A stretch of DNA of 64,000 nt from Ectopseudomonas khazarica (GCF_004521985.1 NZ_SBHZ01000010.1:1-64000), one strand, 5' to 3'. Positions 1-8,889 are shown, counted from the first letter of the stretch. Made by a program: numbers and translations. Notes: a model not told the origin generated them from the letters alone.

Positions 1-283
1 GGTTGGCTTCGATGCGGTCGGCGATCTTCAGCAGGATGTGCGAACGCTCCTGCACGCTGGTGCGGCCCCAGGCGTCGGCGGCGGCATGGGCGGCGTCCAG
101 CGCCTTGTCGATGTCGGCGGCGTTGGAACGGGGGAATTCGGCGATCACCGAGCCGTCGACCGGGCTGGTGTTGCTGAAGTACTGGCCGCTGAGCGGGGCG
201 ACGAATTCACCACCGATGTAGTTGCCGTAGCGCGGCTTGAGGGTGACGACGGCGCCAGGGGTACCGGGTTTGGCATAGAGCAT
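1..283 (-). CDS. Aldehyde dehydrogenase, N-terminal part (cut by window edge)
   Basis: Reading leftward from an ATG at 283, about 94 codons are open to the window edge. The N-terminus has the YGNYIGGEFVAP segment and the NTSPVDG and DIDKALDAAHAAADAWG segments typical of NAD-dependent aldehyde dehydrogenases. It most resembles Pseudomonas ExaC/AcoD-type acetaldehyde dehydrogenases, which oxidise acetaldehyde to acetate in ethanol or acetoin catabolism. A GGAGAA ribosome site lies just upstream. The catalytic Cys and Glu lie outside the window, so function rests on the N-terminus alone. It is divergent from the AraC-type regulator at 660, which is its likely activator. Confidence 0.85.
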   Translation of the reverse strand, partial: MLYAKPGTPGAVVTLKPRYGNYIGGEFVAPLSGQYFSNTSPVDGSVIAEFPRSNAADIDKALDAAHAAADAWGRTSVQERSHILLKIADRIEAN

Positions 284-659
284 GAGCGTTCTCCGAAACG
301 ATGTTGTTCTAGTTGTGCGTAGCAGGTGAGCTGGGATGTCCAGCCAGGGGGCGGCTCGGATCGAGCGACAGCGAACCCTGGGGCTCGGACCGATCATGAG
401 CCGATTTCATCTGCGCAACTTGACCGCAAGGGCGAGGTGCTGTCGTGCAAAGTCAACTTCGTCTGACGCTGGCGGGGCGTGTCGCAATGGGTCAACTCGG
501 CCGCCTTGTTTTGGTGCGAGTGTTTCAAAACGACTCACTCGCCAGGCATGGCGCTGCCCTTTGATGTCGCGTCGAGGCTGGAAACGCCTGGCTGGCTGCC
601 TCAGGTTGGTGCGGCGTGTTTCTTGCTTTCGAACAGCCATTGTCACGAAGGAGGACCTG
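284..659. promoter_or_regulatory. Divergent control region, aldehyde dehydrogenase / AraC regulator
   Basis: This 376-nt gap holds no convincing gene; open frames continue through it only because GC is high. It contains nested inverted repeats: GTTTTGG (508-514) against CAAAAC (526-531), and GAGTG (518-522) against CACTC (536-540). These could be binding sites for the AraC-type protein, which is an inference. The ribosome site AAGGAGG for the regulator is at about 648-654. Confidence 0.4.
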
Positions 660-1730
660 ATGAGTTCCTTTCTCTCTCAGGCCGGCGCTACGCTCGGTGC
701 CTCGCTCCTGTCCGGTGCCCCGGCCAATGCCGGTGTGCTGGCAGCGGCGGCGAGCGGCCTGTGTGGATTCATCGAAAAGCACGGCGGTGATCCGGATCGC
801 ATTCTCGGCGTATCCGGCATCGACCCCGAGTGCCTGCGCCACCCGACCCTGAGCCTGGCGCTGCCCAACTACTGCCAGGTGCTGGAGGAGGCCGCGCACC
901 AGTCCGGCTGCGACAACTTCGGTCTGTACTACGGTCAGCAGTTCAAGCCCCAGGCCCTCGGCCTGCTGGGCTACATCGGGCTGTGCTCGGCCACGCTCGA
1001 ACAGGCGCTGATCAACTTCGCGCGGGCCTTCCCGCTGCATCAGCGCAACAGCCTGATTCGCCTGGTCGACGAGGGCGAGTGCTACCGCTTCGACTATCAG
1101 GTGCGCCATGGCGCCATTCTCAGTCGGCGGCAGGACGCCGAGTTGACCCTGGGCATGGTGCTCAACCTGGTGCGTCATGTGCTCGGCAGCCAATGGGCGC
1201 CGCGCGCCGTGCATTTCGAGCACCCGCGACCGGAGTGCTGGCATGAGCACTGTAAGGTGTTCGATGCGCCGGTGTACTTCGAGCAGCCATTCAACTCGCT
1301 GCTGATTCCCAAGCGCGGCCTGAACCGTGCCATGCCGGACAGCGATTCGGTGCTGCTGATGGTGATGCAGGATTCGCTGAACCAGATCAGCAGCCTGTGC
1401 GGCCGTGGCGAGCGGGACATGGTCAACGATGTACGCGAGCAGATCCGTCAGCGCCTGCTGTACGGCGAGCCGGCGCTGGATGAGGTGGCCGAGCTGCTGG
1501 GCATGACCAGCTGGTCCCTGCAGCGGCGCCTGCGCGAGCAGGGCCTGAGCTTCTCGCAACTGGTGGACAACGTGCGCCGCGAACTGGCCAACCGCTACCT
1601 GCGTGAGCCGCAGCTGCCGATCTCGCAGCTGGCCCTGTTGCTCGGCTATTCGGAAACCAGCGCGTTCTCGCGGGCCTTCCGCCGCTGGTTCGGCATCAGC
1701 CCGCGGCAGTGGCGGCGTGAAGGTGCCTGA
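660..1730 (+). CDS. AraC-family transcriptional regulator
   Basis: The protein has 356 aa. The start is ATG 660, just behind a near-perfect AAGGAGG; the frame is open further upstream but without a ribosome site. Residues of about 30-210 match the AraC-type arabinose-binding-like N-terminal domain (PF12625), found in OruR/ArgR-like Pseudomonas regulators. The last ~90 residues form a double helix-turn-helix AraC domain ending with the characteristic GYSETSAFSRAFRRWFG segment and a PRQWRR tail. It is divergent from the aldehyde dehydrogenase, so it probably controls that gene in response to an alcohol, aldehyde or related metabolite. The ligand cannot be told from the sequence. Confidence 0.9.
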   Translation: MSSFLSQAGATLGASLLSGAPANAGVLAAAASGLCGFIEKHGGDPDRILGVSGIDPECLRHPTLSLALPNYCQVLEEAAHQSGCDNFGLYYGQQFKPQALGLLGYIGLCSATLEQALINFARAFPLHQRNSLIRLVDEGECYRFDYQVRHGAILSRRQDAELTLGMVLNLVRHVLGSQWAPRAVHFEHPRPECWHEHCKVFDAPVYFEQPFNSLLIPKRGLNRAMPDSDSVLLMVMQDSLNQISSLCGRGERDMVNDVREQIRQRLLYGEPALDEVAELLGMTSWSLQRRLREQGLSFSQLVDNVRRELANRYLREPQLPISQLALLLGYSETSAFSRAFRRWFGISPRQWRREGA

Positions 1731-1733
1731 GGC

Positions 1734-2054
1734 TCAGTAGGCCGCGCGGATGGCGCGCACGTCGTAGCCGTGGATGACCTGCCCGCGCATGTCGATCACT
1801 GGCACGCCGCGTCCGCCCAGGGCCTGGTAGGTGGCGCGGCCGGCGCTGTCCTTCTCGATATCCACTTCGCGATAGGCGATGCCATCGGCGGCGAACAGTT
1901 CGCGGGTCTTGGCGCAGTAGCCGCACCAGCTGGTGGCATAGAGCACGATCTCGCCGCTGGCGGTGCTGGCCTGTGGCGGGTTGAGCCAGCGCTCGAGCTT
2001 GTCCCAGTGCTGGAACAGGGCCAGGGCGGCGAGAATCAGCAGGATCTTCTTCAT
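1734..2054 (-). CDS. Membrane-anchored glutaredoxin-like protein
   Basis: The protein has 106 aa, with an N-terminal hydrophobic anchor (MKKILLILAALALF, residues 1-14) followed by a thioredoxin fold. The redox motif is W-C-G-Y-C (Cys44, Cys47), preceded by the strand EIVLYATS, and the cis-proline loop is GVP (83-85). This is the glutaredoxin/NrdH-like pattern of thiol-disulfide or glutathione-dependent oxidoreductases. The anchor suggests it works at the membrane, probably facing the periplasm. Its ATG overlaps the stop of the PPK2 gene by four bases, so it is the last gene of the yejK-PPK2 operon. Its partner protein is unknown. Confidence 0.82.
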   Translation of the reverse strand: MKKILLILAALALFQHWDKLERWLNPPQASTASGEIVLYATSWCGYCAKTRELFAADGIAYREVDIEKDSAGRATYQALGGRGVPVIDMRGQVIHGYDVRAIRAAY

Positions 2055-2896
2055 CGGGACACGTCCTTGTGCGGGGTGGCGGCTTGCAATTGCGCCAGAG
2101 TAAAGGGTGGAGGGCGATCCGGCCACTGCAATTGCAGGCGCTCCAGCTCACGCGCCAGCAGGCTGGCCAGCAGCAGGTCGCGTAGCCAGCGCTTGTGCGC
2201 GGGGATCACGTACCAGGGCGCATCAGCGCTGTGGCTGGCACTGAGCAGGTCGCTCCAGCGGCGCTGGCGCTCTGCGAACTGGCGATGCGACTGCAGGTCG
2301 CTGCGCTTGAGCTTCCAGCGTTTCTCCGGCTTTTCCAGGCGTTGGCGCAGGCGCTGGTACTGCTCGTCGGCGTCGATCTGCAGGTAGCACTTGAGCACAT
2401 GGATGCCGCGGGCAGGCAGTTGGCGCTCGAACGCCAGCAACTCGGCCAGACGCGTGGGCAGCTCGTCCTCGCCGCACAAACCGTCGAGCGGGTCGCAGAT
2501 CAGCGCTTCGTAGTGGCTGCGGTTGAACACCCCGAGCATGCCCGGTGCCGGCAGGCGCTGGCGATAGCGTTCGAGGAAGTGTGCCTGGCGCTCCTGCGCG
2601 CTCGGCGCCTGGAAGCCGTGAATGCTCAGACCCTGTGGGTTGCAGGCGCTCAGGACCCGGCGAATCACGCCGTCCTTGCCACTGCAGTCAGGCCCTTGCA
2701 GCACCAGCAGCAGCGCCTGGCGGCGATTGGCCCAGAGGCGTGTCTGCTGGTCCTGCAGCCAGGGCCGGAGTCGTGCCAGGCGGGCCTTGGCCGCATGCTT
2801 GTCGAGGCCGAAGGTACGCGCCGGGTCGCCTGCCAGCGGCGCCGCAACCTGGCAGCGGCAGCTCGCCAGTAGCGCGTCGCCGAGGCGCAGGTCCAT
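2051..2896 (-). CDS. Polyphosphate kinase 2 family protein
   Basis: The protein has 281 aa. It carries the PPK2 Walker A variant GPDCSGKDG (residues 68-76), the lid/Walker B region with FNRSHYE, and the conserved EKRWKLKRSDL segment. PPK2 enzymes transfer phosphate between polyphosphate and nucleotides (ADP/ATP or GDP/GTP; some accept AMP). The canonical motif reads Q-G-M-D-A-A-G-K-D; here P and CS replace M and AA, so nucleotide preference is uncertain. It starts one base after the yejK stop and overlaps the glutaredoxin gene by four bases, giving one operon. Confidence 0.85.
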   Translation of the reverse strand: MDLRLGDALLASCRCQVAAPLAGDPARTFGLDKHAAKARLARLRPWLQDQQTRLWANRRQALLLVLQGPDCSGKDGVIRRVLSACNPQGLSIHGFQAPSAQERQAHFLERYRQRLPAPGMLGVFNRSHYEALICDPLDGLCGEDELPTRLAELLAFERQLPARGIHVLKCYLQIDADEQYQRLRQRLEKPEKRWKLKRSDLQSHRQFAERQRRWSDLLSASHSADAPWYVIPAHKRWLRDLLLASLLARELERLQLQWPDRPPPFTLAQLQAATPHKDVSR

Positions 2897-2897
2897 C

Positions 2898-3905
2898 TCA
2901 GTCCTGGCGGCGCTTGAGCTGATCCTTCAGCTGGGTCGGCAGCTGGCGGATGATCAGCATGTCGCGGCCTTCGTCGTACTCCACCTTCGAGCCCAGCAGG
3001 TGCGCCTCGAAGCTGATCGACAGGCCTTCGGCGCGGCCGGTGAAGCGCTGGAACTGGCTGAGGGTGCGCTTGTCCGCCGGAAACTCCGGGGCCATGCCGT
3101 AATCCTTGTTGCGGATGTGCTCGTAGAAGGCCTTGGGACGCTCTTCATCGATCAGCCCGGAGAGCTCTTCCAGGGTGATCGGCTCGCCCATTTTGGCCTG
3201 GCCGCTGGCGTAGCCGACCAGTGTCTTGGTCTTCTCGCGGGCCTGCTCTTCGGGCAGGTCCTCGCTTTCCACGTAGTCGCTGAAGGCCTTGAGCAGGGTG
3301 CGCGTCTCGCCGGGACCGTCGACGCCTTCCTGGCAGCCGATGAAGTCGCGGAAGTAGTCCGAGACCTTCTTGCCGTTCTTGCCCTTGATGAACGAGATGT
3401 ACTGCTTGGACTGCTTGTTGTTCTGCCACTCGCTGATGTTGATGCGTGCGGCCAGGTGCAGCTGGCCGAGGTCCAGGTGCTTGGCCGGGGTCACGTCCAG
3501 CGCGTCAGTGACGGCCACGCCTTCGCTGTGATGCAGCAGGGCGATGGCCAGGTAGTCGGTCATGCCCTGCTGGTAGTGGGCGAACAGCACGTGGCCGCCG
3601 GTGGACAGGTTGGACTCTTCCATCAGCTTCTGCAGCTGTTCCACGGCCTGGCGGCTGAAGGCGGTGAAGTCCTGCTCGCCATCGAGGTAGGCCTTGAGCC
3701 AGCCGCTGAAGGGGTAGGCGCCGGATTCCTCGTGGAACAGGCCCCAGGCCTTGCCCTGCTTGGCGTTGTAGCTCTCGTTGAGGTCGGCCAGGAGGTTCTC
3801 CATGGCTTGCGACGTGGCCAGCTCGCTGTCGCGGGCATGCAGCGCGGCGGGGCTGCCGTCGGGCTTCTTGTCGATCAGGTGGACGATGCAGTGACGGATC
3901 GGCAT
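2898..3905 (-). CDS. yejK: Nucleoid-associated protein YejK/NdpA
   Basis: The protein has 335 aa from the ATG at 3905 (N-terminus [14 protein letters not shown]). A TTG six codons upstream could extend it, but the family begins at this methionine. Segments such as [21 protein letters not shown], the [14 protein letters not shown] region and [22 protein letters not shown] are diagnostic of the NdpA family (PF04245). Members bind DNA and associate with the nucleoid; their precise role is poorly known. It is the first gene of a three-gene minus-strand operon with PPK2 and glutaredoxin. A block of 120-bp repeats lies upstream of its promoter region. Confidence 0.93.
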   Translation of the reverse strand: MPIRHCIVHLIDKKPDGSPAALHARDSELATSQAMENLLADLNESYNAKQGKAWGLFHEESGAYPFSGWLKAYLDGEQDFTAFSRQAVEQLQKLMEESNLSTGGHVLFAHYQQGMTDYLAIALLHHSEGVAVTDALDVTPAKHLDLGQLHLAARINISEWQNNKQSKQYISFIKGKNGKKVSDYFRDFIGCQEGVDGPGETRTLLKAFSDYVESEDLPEEQAREKTKTLVGYASGQAKMGEPITLEELSGLIDEERPKAFYEHIRNKDYGMAPEFPADKRTLSQFQRFTGRAEGLSISFEAHLLGSKVEYDEGRDMLIIRQLPTQLKDQLKRRQD

Positions 3906-3964
3906 GGCGGTCTCGATGGGCAAATGAAACAGGGGCGCAGTTTACCCGAAGCGGGTGACGGATT

Positions 3965-4385
3965 CTGGTGCGGATGCATCGGCGCACGGTGCAGCCGCGT
4001 GGGGTGGATGTCGCCTTTTACATCCACCATAGGTGAGTCGACGCTGTGGATGCCGGGCTGTTCGCCCGGCGTTGCCGGGCATGGTGGATCGATGAAGCGT
4101 GATCCACCCTACGGTCGCGTGGGGTGGATGTCGCCTTTTACATCCACCGTGGGTGAGTCGGCGCGGTGGATGCCGGGTTGTTCGCCCGGCGTTGCCGGGC
4201 ATGGTGGATCGATGAAGCGTGATCCACCCTACGGTCTGGTGCGGATGCATTGGTGCGCGGTGCCGCCACGTAGGGTGGATGTCGCTTTTTACATCCACCG
4301 TGGGTGAGTCGGCGCGGTGGATGCCGGGCTGTCCGTCAGGCGTTGCCGGGCATGGTGGATCGATGAAGCGCGACCCACCCTACGG
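3965..4385. repeat. Three-copy 120-bp-period intergenic repeat array
   Basis: Copies begin at 4001, 4121 and about 4272. Each starts GGGTGGATGTCG, contains TTTTTACATCCACC-like and GCCCGGCGTTGCCGGGC segments, and ends GATCCACCCTACGG, so the ends are inverted copies of one another. A 36-nt leader (3965-4000) recurs before the third copy (4237-4272), which explains the longer second spacing. The copies are about 90% alike by eye. The family resembles the GTAGGGTGGAT repeats scattered in some Pseudomonas genomes. The last copy supplies the stop codon of the next minus-strand gene. Confidence 0.85.
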
Positions 4386-5705
4386 CTGGCGGCGTTGCTG
4401 CAGGGTCTTCAGGCGCTCGACCACGTAGCGCACGTGCAGGTGCAGCTCGTACAGCTGGTTGGAGTAGGACAGCGGCACTTCCACCGCCGCCAGTTCGTCC
4501 TCCAGCTTCTCCAGGCGTTCGATCTCGCTGTCCAGCTCGTCCGGCAGCGAGCCGGCGTGGAGCTTGCGGTCGATCTCGCGCAGGTACTTGTACCAGCGAT
4601 AGATGCGCGCCCGGATACGCCACTGGTAGATCGGCCCGACGGCCTTGAACAGCGGGATCATCACCACGATCAGCGGGATCAGCAGGATGATGTAGCGGTC
4701 GGCCAGCGAGGCGATGCGAAACGGCAGGTAGCGCTGCAGGATCGGCAGGCCCTTGGCGTAGTAGTGTTCGGCATCCTTGTGCAGTTCGAAGGTGCGCGGT
4801 TCGGCGCTGGGATAGGCGCCGGCGGTATCGAGCAGGGTGCCGTTCCTCATCACTTCGCGGCTGGCCTCGAGAAACAGCGGCACCAGCCCGGGGTTGAAGT
4901 CGTCGTTGACCACCAGGGTGGCCACCGGGGCCAGGGTGACGATGTCGCGGTCCGGTGCGTTGCTGGCCAGGTCGAGCAGGCCTTCGCCGACCGTCACCTG
5001 GTTGAAGAACGGCAGGCGCGCCTCGTAGGCCGCTGCGCGACGAAAGTGCGCCAGGGCGATATCGGGGTTGGCGGCCAGTTGCTGCACCAGGGCATTCTCC
5101 GCCGGGCCGACGAAGAACGCCGCGTCCAGCTCGCCGGCCAGCAGTGCGCGTGCGGCCTTGCCGCCGCCGATGTTCTGCCAGGTGTCGGGATACTGCTCGG
5201 GCAGGATCGCGTTGGCGCCGAGGATGGCGTCGCTGGCAGCGCGGGTGCCGCTGCCCTCGCCACCCAGGCCGAGCTTCAGCGGCAACAGGTCGGCGATGCG
5301 GTCCAGGCCGGTTTCACGGCGATAGAACAGCCAGAGCGGCTCCTGATAGATCGCCCCCAGGCTCTGCAGGCGCGTCTGCTCGTCCGGCGACAGTTGCCGC
5401 TCCAGGCCGCTTTGCACCAGGCCGATCTGCACGGCCGGGTCATCGGCCAGCAGGCGCTGCAGGTTGTCGCGCGAGCCCGAGGTCGGCACCAGGCTGAGTT
5501 CGAAACCCTCCTTGGCCAGTTCTTCCTTGAGGCGTTCGGCGAACTGCTGGTAGGCCCCGCCCTGGGTGCCGGTGGCCATGCTGGCGCTCATCGGCGGTGG
5601 CGGCGCGACGAACTGGAACAGCGCCCAGACCAGGCCGGCCACCACCGGGACGATCCACAGGTTGGCCAGGATCATGATCTTCAGGTCGTTGAGTACGCGG
5701 CGCAT
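4380..5705 (-). CDS. Membrane-anchored TAXI-family solute-binding protein
   Basis: The protein has 441 aa. It starts with a transmembrane segment (about 10-34, ILANLWIVPVVAGLVWALFQF). The receptor domain follows, with the TAXI signature SMATGTQGGAYQQFAERLKEEL and SGSRDNLQRLL (TRAP-transporter TAXI type, PF16868). A second transmembrane segment (IILLIPLIVVMIPLFKAV) and a charged, probably coiled-coil tail end it. Ordinary TAXI proteins are free periplasmic receptors of TRAP transporters with a membrane DctQM partner nearby; no partner is encoded here. The double anchoring suggests ligand sensing or delivery at the membrane. The TAG stop lies inside the adjoining repeat. Confidence 0.82.
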   Translation of the reverse strand: MRRVLNDLKIMILANLWIVPVVAGLVWALFQFVAPPPPMSASMATGTQGGAYQQFAERLKEELAKEGFELSLVPTSGSRDNLQRLLADDPAVQIGLVQSGLERQLSPDEQTRLQSLGAIYQEPLWLFYRRETGLDRIADLLPLKLGLGGEGSGTRAASDAILGANAILPEQYPDTWQNIGGGKAARALLAGELDAAFFVGPAENALVQQLAANPDIALAHFRRAAAYEARLPFFNQVTVGEGLLDLASNAPDRDIVTLAPVATLVVNDDFNPGLVPLFLEASREVMRNGTLLDTAGAYPSAEPRTFELHKDAEHYYAKGLPILQRYLPFRIASLADRYIILLIPLIVVMIPLFKAVGPIYQWRIRARIYRWYKYLREIDRKLHAGSLPDELDSEIERLEKLEDELAAVEVPLSYSNQLYELHLHVRYVVERLKTLQQRRQP

Positions 5706-5802
5706 GGGGCTTCCTTGGGGCTGGGTTCAGGGTAAGGATAGAACCCCATGCGCCCCGAGGTCATCTGTAGCGCGGCTGGCCGGTAGCAATGCGGCTGACG
5801 GA

Positions 5803-5872
5803 CGTAGGGTGGACGACGCTTCACCCGTCCAGCGACAGCGCCTTGCGCGAAAAGAGCGTCATCCACCCTGCG
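5803..5872. repeat. Single GTAGGGTGGA-type repeat
   Basis: The ends are CGTAGGGTGGA (5803-5813) and TCCACCCTGCG (5862-5872), inverted copies with one mismatch. The ends match those of the repeat array at 3965-4385, but the interior differs. It covers the final codons and stop of yjeH. Confidence 0.65.
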
Positions 5873-7121
5873 CCAGCGCCTTGTGCCTGTCGCGCAGGTG
5901 GCTCAACAGCAGCAAGGCGGCAAACAGCGCCACGGCATACAGGGCGTCGCTGCCGAGCATCACCAGCACCGCGCTGCACAGCACTGCGCTGAGTCCGGCC
6001 AGCAGGCGCCAGATACCATGCAGCAGGCTCCAGCCTGCGGCCATGCTGAGCAGGTAGATCAGCACGAAGTTGCCGTTGGCGTAGCGGATCAGGTCATCCA
6101 CCGACAGTTGCAGCACGGCCGAGAGCAGCGCGCACAGCGCGCAACTGATCACGACCAGCAGCAAGGCCCGGCCGGGAACGCCATGGGCGTTGCGCACCGC
6201 CAGCCGGGCAGGCAGGCGGCCCTCGTCGGCCAGGCTCCAGATCAGGCGGGCGAAGCCCTGGATGTACACGTTCATCGAGGCGAAGCAGGCCAGGTAGCCG
6301 AGCACCGCCACCAGCACGCGGGCGCGCTCGCCGAGCAGCTGCTCGAACAGCCGGGGCAGGGCGGTGGTGTCACTGTGCACGTCGCCGTAGGTGGCGAAGC
6401 TCAGGACCGCCACCGAACAGGCCCAGTACACCAGGCCGGCGAGCAGCACGCCGAGCAGCAAGGCTAGCGGGAAGTCCCGCTGCGGGTGTTTGAACTCCTC
6501 GCCCAGATGGGTGAAGGCCTCGATGCCGACGAAGCACCAGAACATCACCCCCAGCGCCGTCGGCAGCAGGTGCCACTGGCCGTCCAGCGCCGGCAACAGC
6601 GGCTGGTCGGCATGGGGCAGGTCGCCCATCCACCAGATCAGCGCCACGCTGGCGACGATGGCCACGGCGATCAGCCCCTGCAGCAGGCCCGAGGCCCTGG
6701 GCGGGCGCTGGCCGAGCAGGAGGATGGCGCCCAGGGTCGCCAGCTCGATGATCAGCAGGTCGCTGCGGTCGAGGTCGAACAGGGCCAGCCAGAAGCCACT
6801 GGCGATATGCAGGGCCGCCGGCAGGCCCACGGGCAGCACGGCGAGAAACAGCAGGGCGCTGACGCTCTCCATGCGCAGGCCGAAGGCGCGGCCGATCAGG
6901 TGCGGTGCCCCGCCCGCGTGGGGGAAGCGCTTGCCCAGTTGGGCGAAGGTGAATGCCACCGGCAGCACCAGGGCGATGAGCATCAGCCAGGCCCACAGCG
7001 ACGCCTCGCCAGCGGCGGTGGCCGCCAGTGCCGGCACCACGAAGATGCCAGTGCCGAGCAGCGATGTGCTGAGCAGGGCAATGCCCTGCAGCAGGCCCAG
7101 CTCCTTGTTGAGTCGACTCAT
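5859..7121 (-). CDS. yjeH: L-methionine/branched-chain amino acid exporter YjeH
   Basis: The protein has 420 aa and about 12 hydrophobic segments of the APC superfamily. The N-terminus (ELGLLQGIALLSTSLLGTGIF), the VMFWCFVGIEAFTHLGEEFKHPQRDFP segment and GYLACFASMNVYIQGFARLIWS closely match E. coli YjeH (418 aa), which exports methionine, leucine, isoleucine and valine from the cytoplasm. It is divergent from an Lrp/AsnC-type regulator across 122 nt, a common arrangement for amino-acid exporters, and that regulator is its likely controller. The terminal codons and TGA fall inside a GTAGGGTGGA repeat, so the C-terminus may be recently altered. Confidence 0.9.
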   Translation of the reverse strand: MSRLNKELGLLQGIALLSTSLLGTGIFVVPALAATAAGEASLWAWLMLIALVLPVAFTFAQLGKRFPHAGGAPHLIGRAFGLRMESVSALLFLAVLPVGLPAALHIASGFWLALFDLDRSDLLIIELATLGAILLLGQRPPRASGLLQGLIAVAIVASVALIWWMGDLPHADQPLLPALDGQWHLLPTALGVMFWCFVGIEAFTHLGEEFKHPQRDFPLALLLGVLLAGLVYWACSVAVLSFATYGDVHSDTTALPRLFEQLLGERARVLVAVLGYLACFASMNVYIQGFARLIWSLADEGRLPARLAVRNAHGVPGRALLLVVISCALCALLSAVLQLSVDDLIRYANGNFVLIYLLSMAAGWSLLHGIWRLLAGLSAVLCSAVLVMLGSDALYAVALFAALLLLSHLRDRHKALAQGG

Positions 7122-7243
7122 GGGGTATGCTCACGCCTTTGCAGATCCCGCTATGGTAAGCCGCCGCCTGATTACAGGCTGCCGCCTTTCACCGACGAAA
7201 TGGCGGTTCTTCCCGTCAACCTGATTGCCGCTCGAGAAACACC

Positions 7244-7663
7244 GTGGACAAGTTCGATCGCCAGATCCTCGCTCTGCTGCGCAGCGACGCGCGCACCTCC
7301 GTCAGCCAGATCGCCCGCGAGGTCAGTCTTTCCCGCTCGGCTGTCAGCGAGCGCATTCGCCACCTGGAACAGAGCGGCGTCATCCGCGGCTATCACGCCC
7401 AGGTCGCGGCGCCGGGTGAGGGTGGGGTCAAGGCCTTCCTCGAACTGTTCTACCAGAACGCCCGTTGCCAGGATTACGTCGAGCGCATGCGTGAATACCC
7501 GGAAATTCGCCACTGCAGCGGCATCAGCGGGGAAACCGACATGCTGGTGCTGGTCGAGGCGCCGAGCATGGCGCGCCTGAGCGAGGTCCGCGCGGCCATC
7601 GAGGCCTTCCCGCAGATGCAGCGGGTCAAGACCCACATCGTCGTCCAGGACTGGCCGCTATGA
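7244..7663 (+). CDS. Lrp/AsnC-family transcriptional regulator
   Basis: The protein has 139 aa with a GTG start (7244). The helix-turn-helix covers residues of about 3-60 (DKFDRQILALLRSDARTS, then SRSAVSERIRHLEQSGVIRGY), followed by the RAM ligand-binding domain with the conserved SGxxDMLVLVEAP-like region. Such proteins sense amino acids and typically control a neighbouring transporter; here yjeH is divergent. Its stop overlaps the sbcD start by four bases (ATGA), so regulator and nuclease genes are co-transcribed, which is unusual pairing but may be incidental. Confidence 0.92.
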   Translation: MDKFDRQILALLRSDARTSVSQIAREVSLSRSAVSERIRHLEQSGVIRGYHAQVAAPGEGGVKAFLELFYQNARCQDYVERMREYPEIRHCSGISGETDMLVLVEAPSMARLSEVRAAIEAFPQMQRVKTHIVVQDWPL

Positions 7664-8889
7664 GCCTGCGCGTGCTGCACAGCTCCGACTGGCACCTGGG
7701 CCAGCACTTCATGGGCAAGACCCGCCAGGCCGAGCACCAGGCCTTCTGCGCCTGGCTGCTGGAGCAGGTGCGGGCGCATGCCGTGGATGTGCTGCTGATC
7801 GCCGGTGACGTATTCGACACCGGTGCGCCGCCCAGCTACGCCCGCGAGCAGTACTACCGCCTGGTGGTCGAACTGCGCGACGCCGGCTGCGCGCTGGTGG
7901 TCCTGGGGGGCAACCACGATTCGCCGGCCATGCTTGGCGAAAGCCGCAGCCTGCTGGCGCAGCTGGGCACCCAGGTGGTGCCGGCGGTGGGCCTCGACCT
8001 GGCCGAGCAGGTGCTGGTGCTGAATGATCGCCGCGGCCAGCCGGGCGCCATCCTCTGCGCCATCCCCTTCATTCGTCCGCGCGACGTGCTGGCCAGCCAG
8101 GCCGGGCAGAGCGCGCAGGACAAGCAGCAGTCGCTGCAACAGGCCATTGCCGCGCACTACCAGGCCCTGCACGCGCTGGCGCTGGAGCGGCGCAACGAGA
8201 TCGGGCAGCCGCTGCCGATCATCGCCAGCGGCCACCTGACCACGGTCGGCGCCAGCGCCAGTGAGTCGGTGCGCGAGATCTACGTCGGCAGCCTGGAGGC
8301 CTTTCCCACCAGTGCTTTCCCGCCCGCCGACTACATCGCCCTGGGCCACATCCATCGGCCGCAGAAGGTCGGTGGCCTGGAGCATGTGCGCTACAGCGGT
8401 TCGCCGATCGCCCTGTCGTTCGATGAAACGCGCCAGCAGAAGGAAGTGCTGCTGCTGGAATTCGGCGAGGCCAGCCTGCAGTCGATCACGCCGCTGGCCG
8501 TGCCGGTGTTTCAGCCCATGGCCAGCCTGCGTGGCTCGCTCAAGGAACTGGCCGGCGCCATCGCCGAGGTCGCTGCCCAGGGCACGGGCGAGCGGCCGGT
8601 GTGGCTGGAGGTGCAGGTCAGCACCGACGACTACCTCAGCGACCTGCAAGGCCGCATCAGCGCCCTCTGCGAGGGGCATGCCGTGGAGGTGCTGCGCATC
8701 CGTCGCGAGCGTGGCAACGCCAGTGCCAGCCTGGCCAGCGCCGCACGGGAGACGCTGGACGAATTGTCCGTCGAGGATGTCTTCGCCAGGCGCCTGCAAC
8801 AGGAGGTACTGGACGAGGCGGACAGCCAGCGCCTGCTCGAGCGGTATCGCCAGGTGCTGGAGGCCGTGCAGGAACGCCAGGAGCGCTAG
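7660..8889 (+). CDS. sbcD: Exonuclease subunit SbcD
   Basis: The protein has 409 aa, like the family (about 400). It carries the calcineurin-type metallophosphoesterase motifs SSDWHLGQ, AGDVFDTG and GGNHDSP, then SGHLTTVG and the ALGHIHRPQ segment. SbcD is the nuclease subunit of the SbcCD (Mre11-Rad50-like) complex, which cuts DNA hairpins and double-strand ends, including palindromes stalled in replication. In this window sbcC lies 3.4 kb downstream rather than adjacent. Confidence 0.96.
   Translation: MSLRVLHSSDWHLGQHFMGKTRQAEHQAFCAWLLEQVRAHAVDVLLIAGDVFDTGAPPSYAREQYYRLVVELRDAGCALVVLGGNHDSPAMLGESRSLLAQLGTQVVPAVGLDLAEQVLVLNDRRGQPGAILCAIPFIRPRDVLASQAGQSAQDKQQSLQQAIAAHYQALHALALERRNEIGQPLPIIASGHLTTVGASASESVREIYVGSLEAFPTSAFPPADYIALGHIHRPQKVGGLEHVRYSGSPIALSFDETRQQKEVLLLEFGEASLQSITPLAVPVFQPMASLRGSLKELAGAIAEVAAQGTGERPVWLEVQVSTDDYLSDLQGRISALCEGHAVEVLRIRRERGNASASLASAARETLDELSVEDVFARRLQQEVLDEADSQRLLERYRQVLEAVQERQER

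Noticed and set aside
336..659. N-terminal extension of the AraC regulator
   Set aside because: The extension is Arg/Cys-rich with no family similarity, and the ribosome site AAGGAGG is directly before ATG 660.
2622..4307. 561-codon plus-strand frame across PPK2, yejK and the repeat array
   Set aside because: It is antisense to two clear genes and its end translates the DNA repeats.
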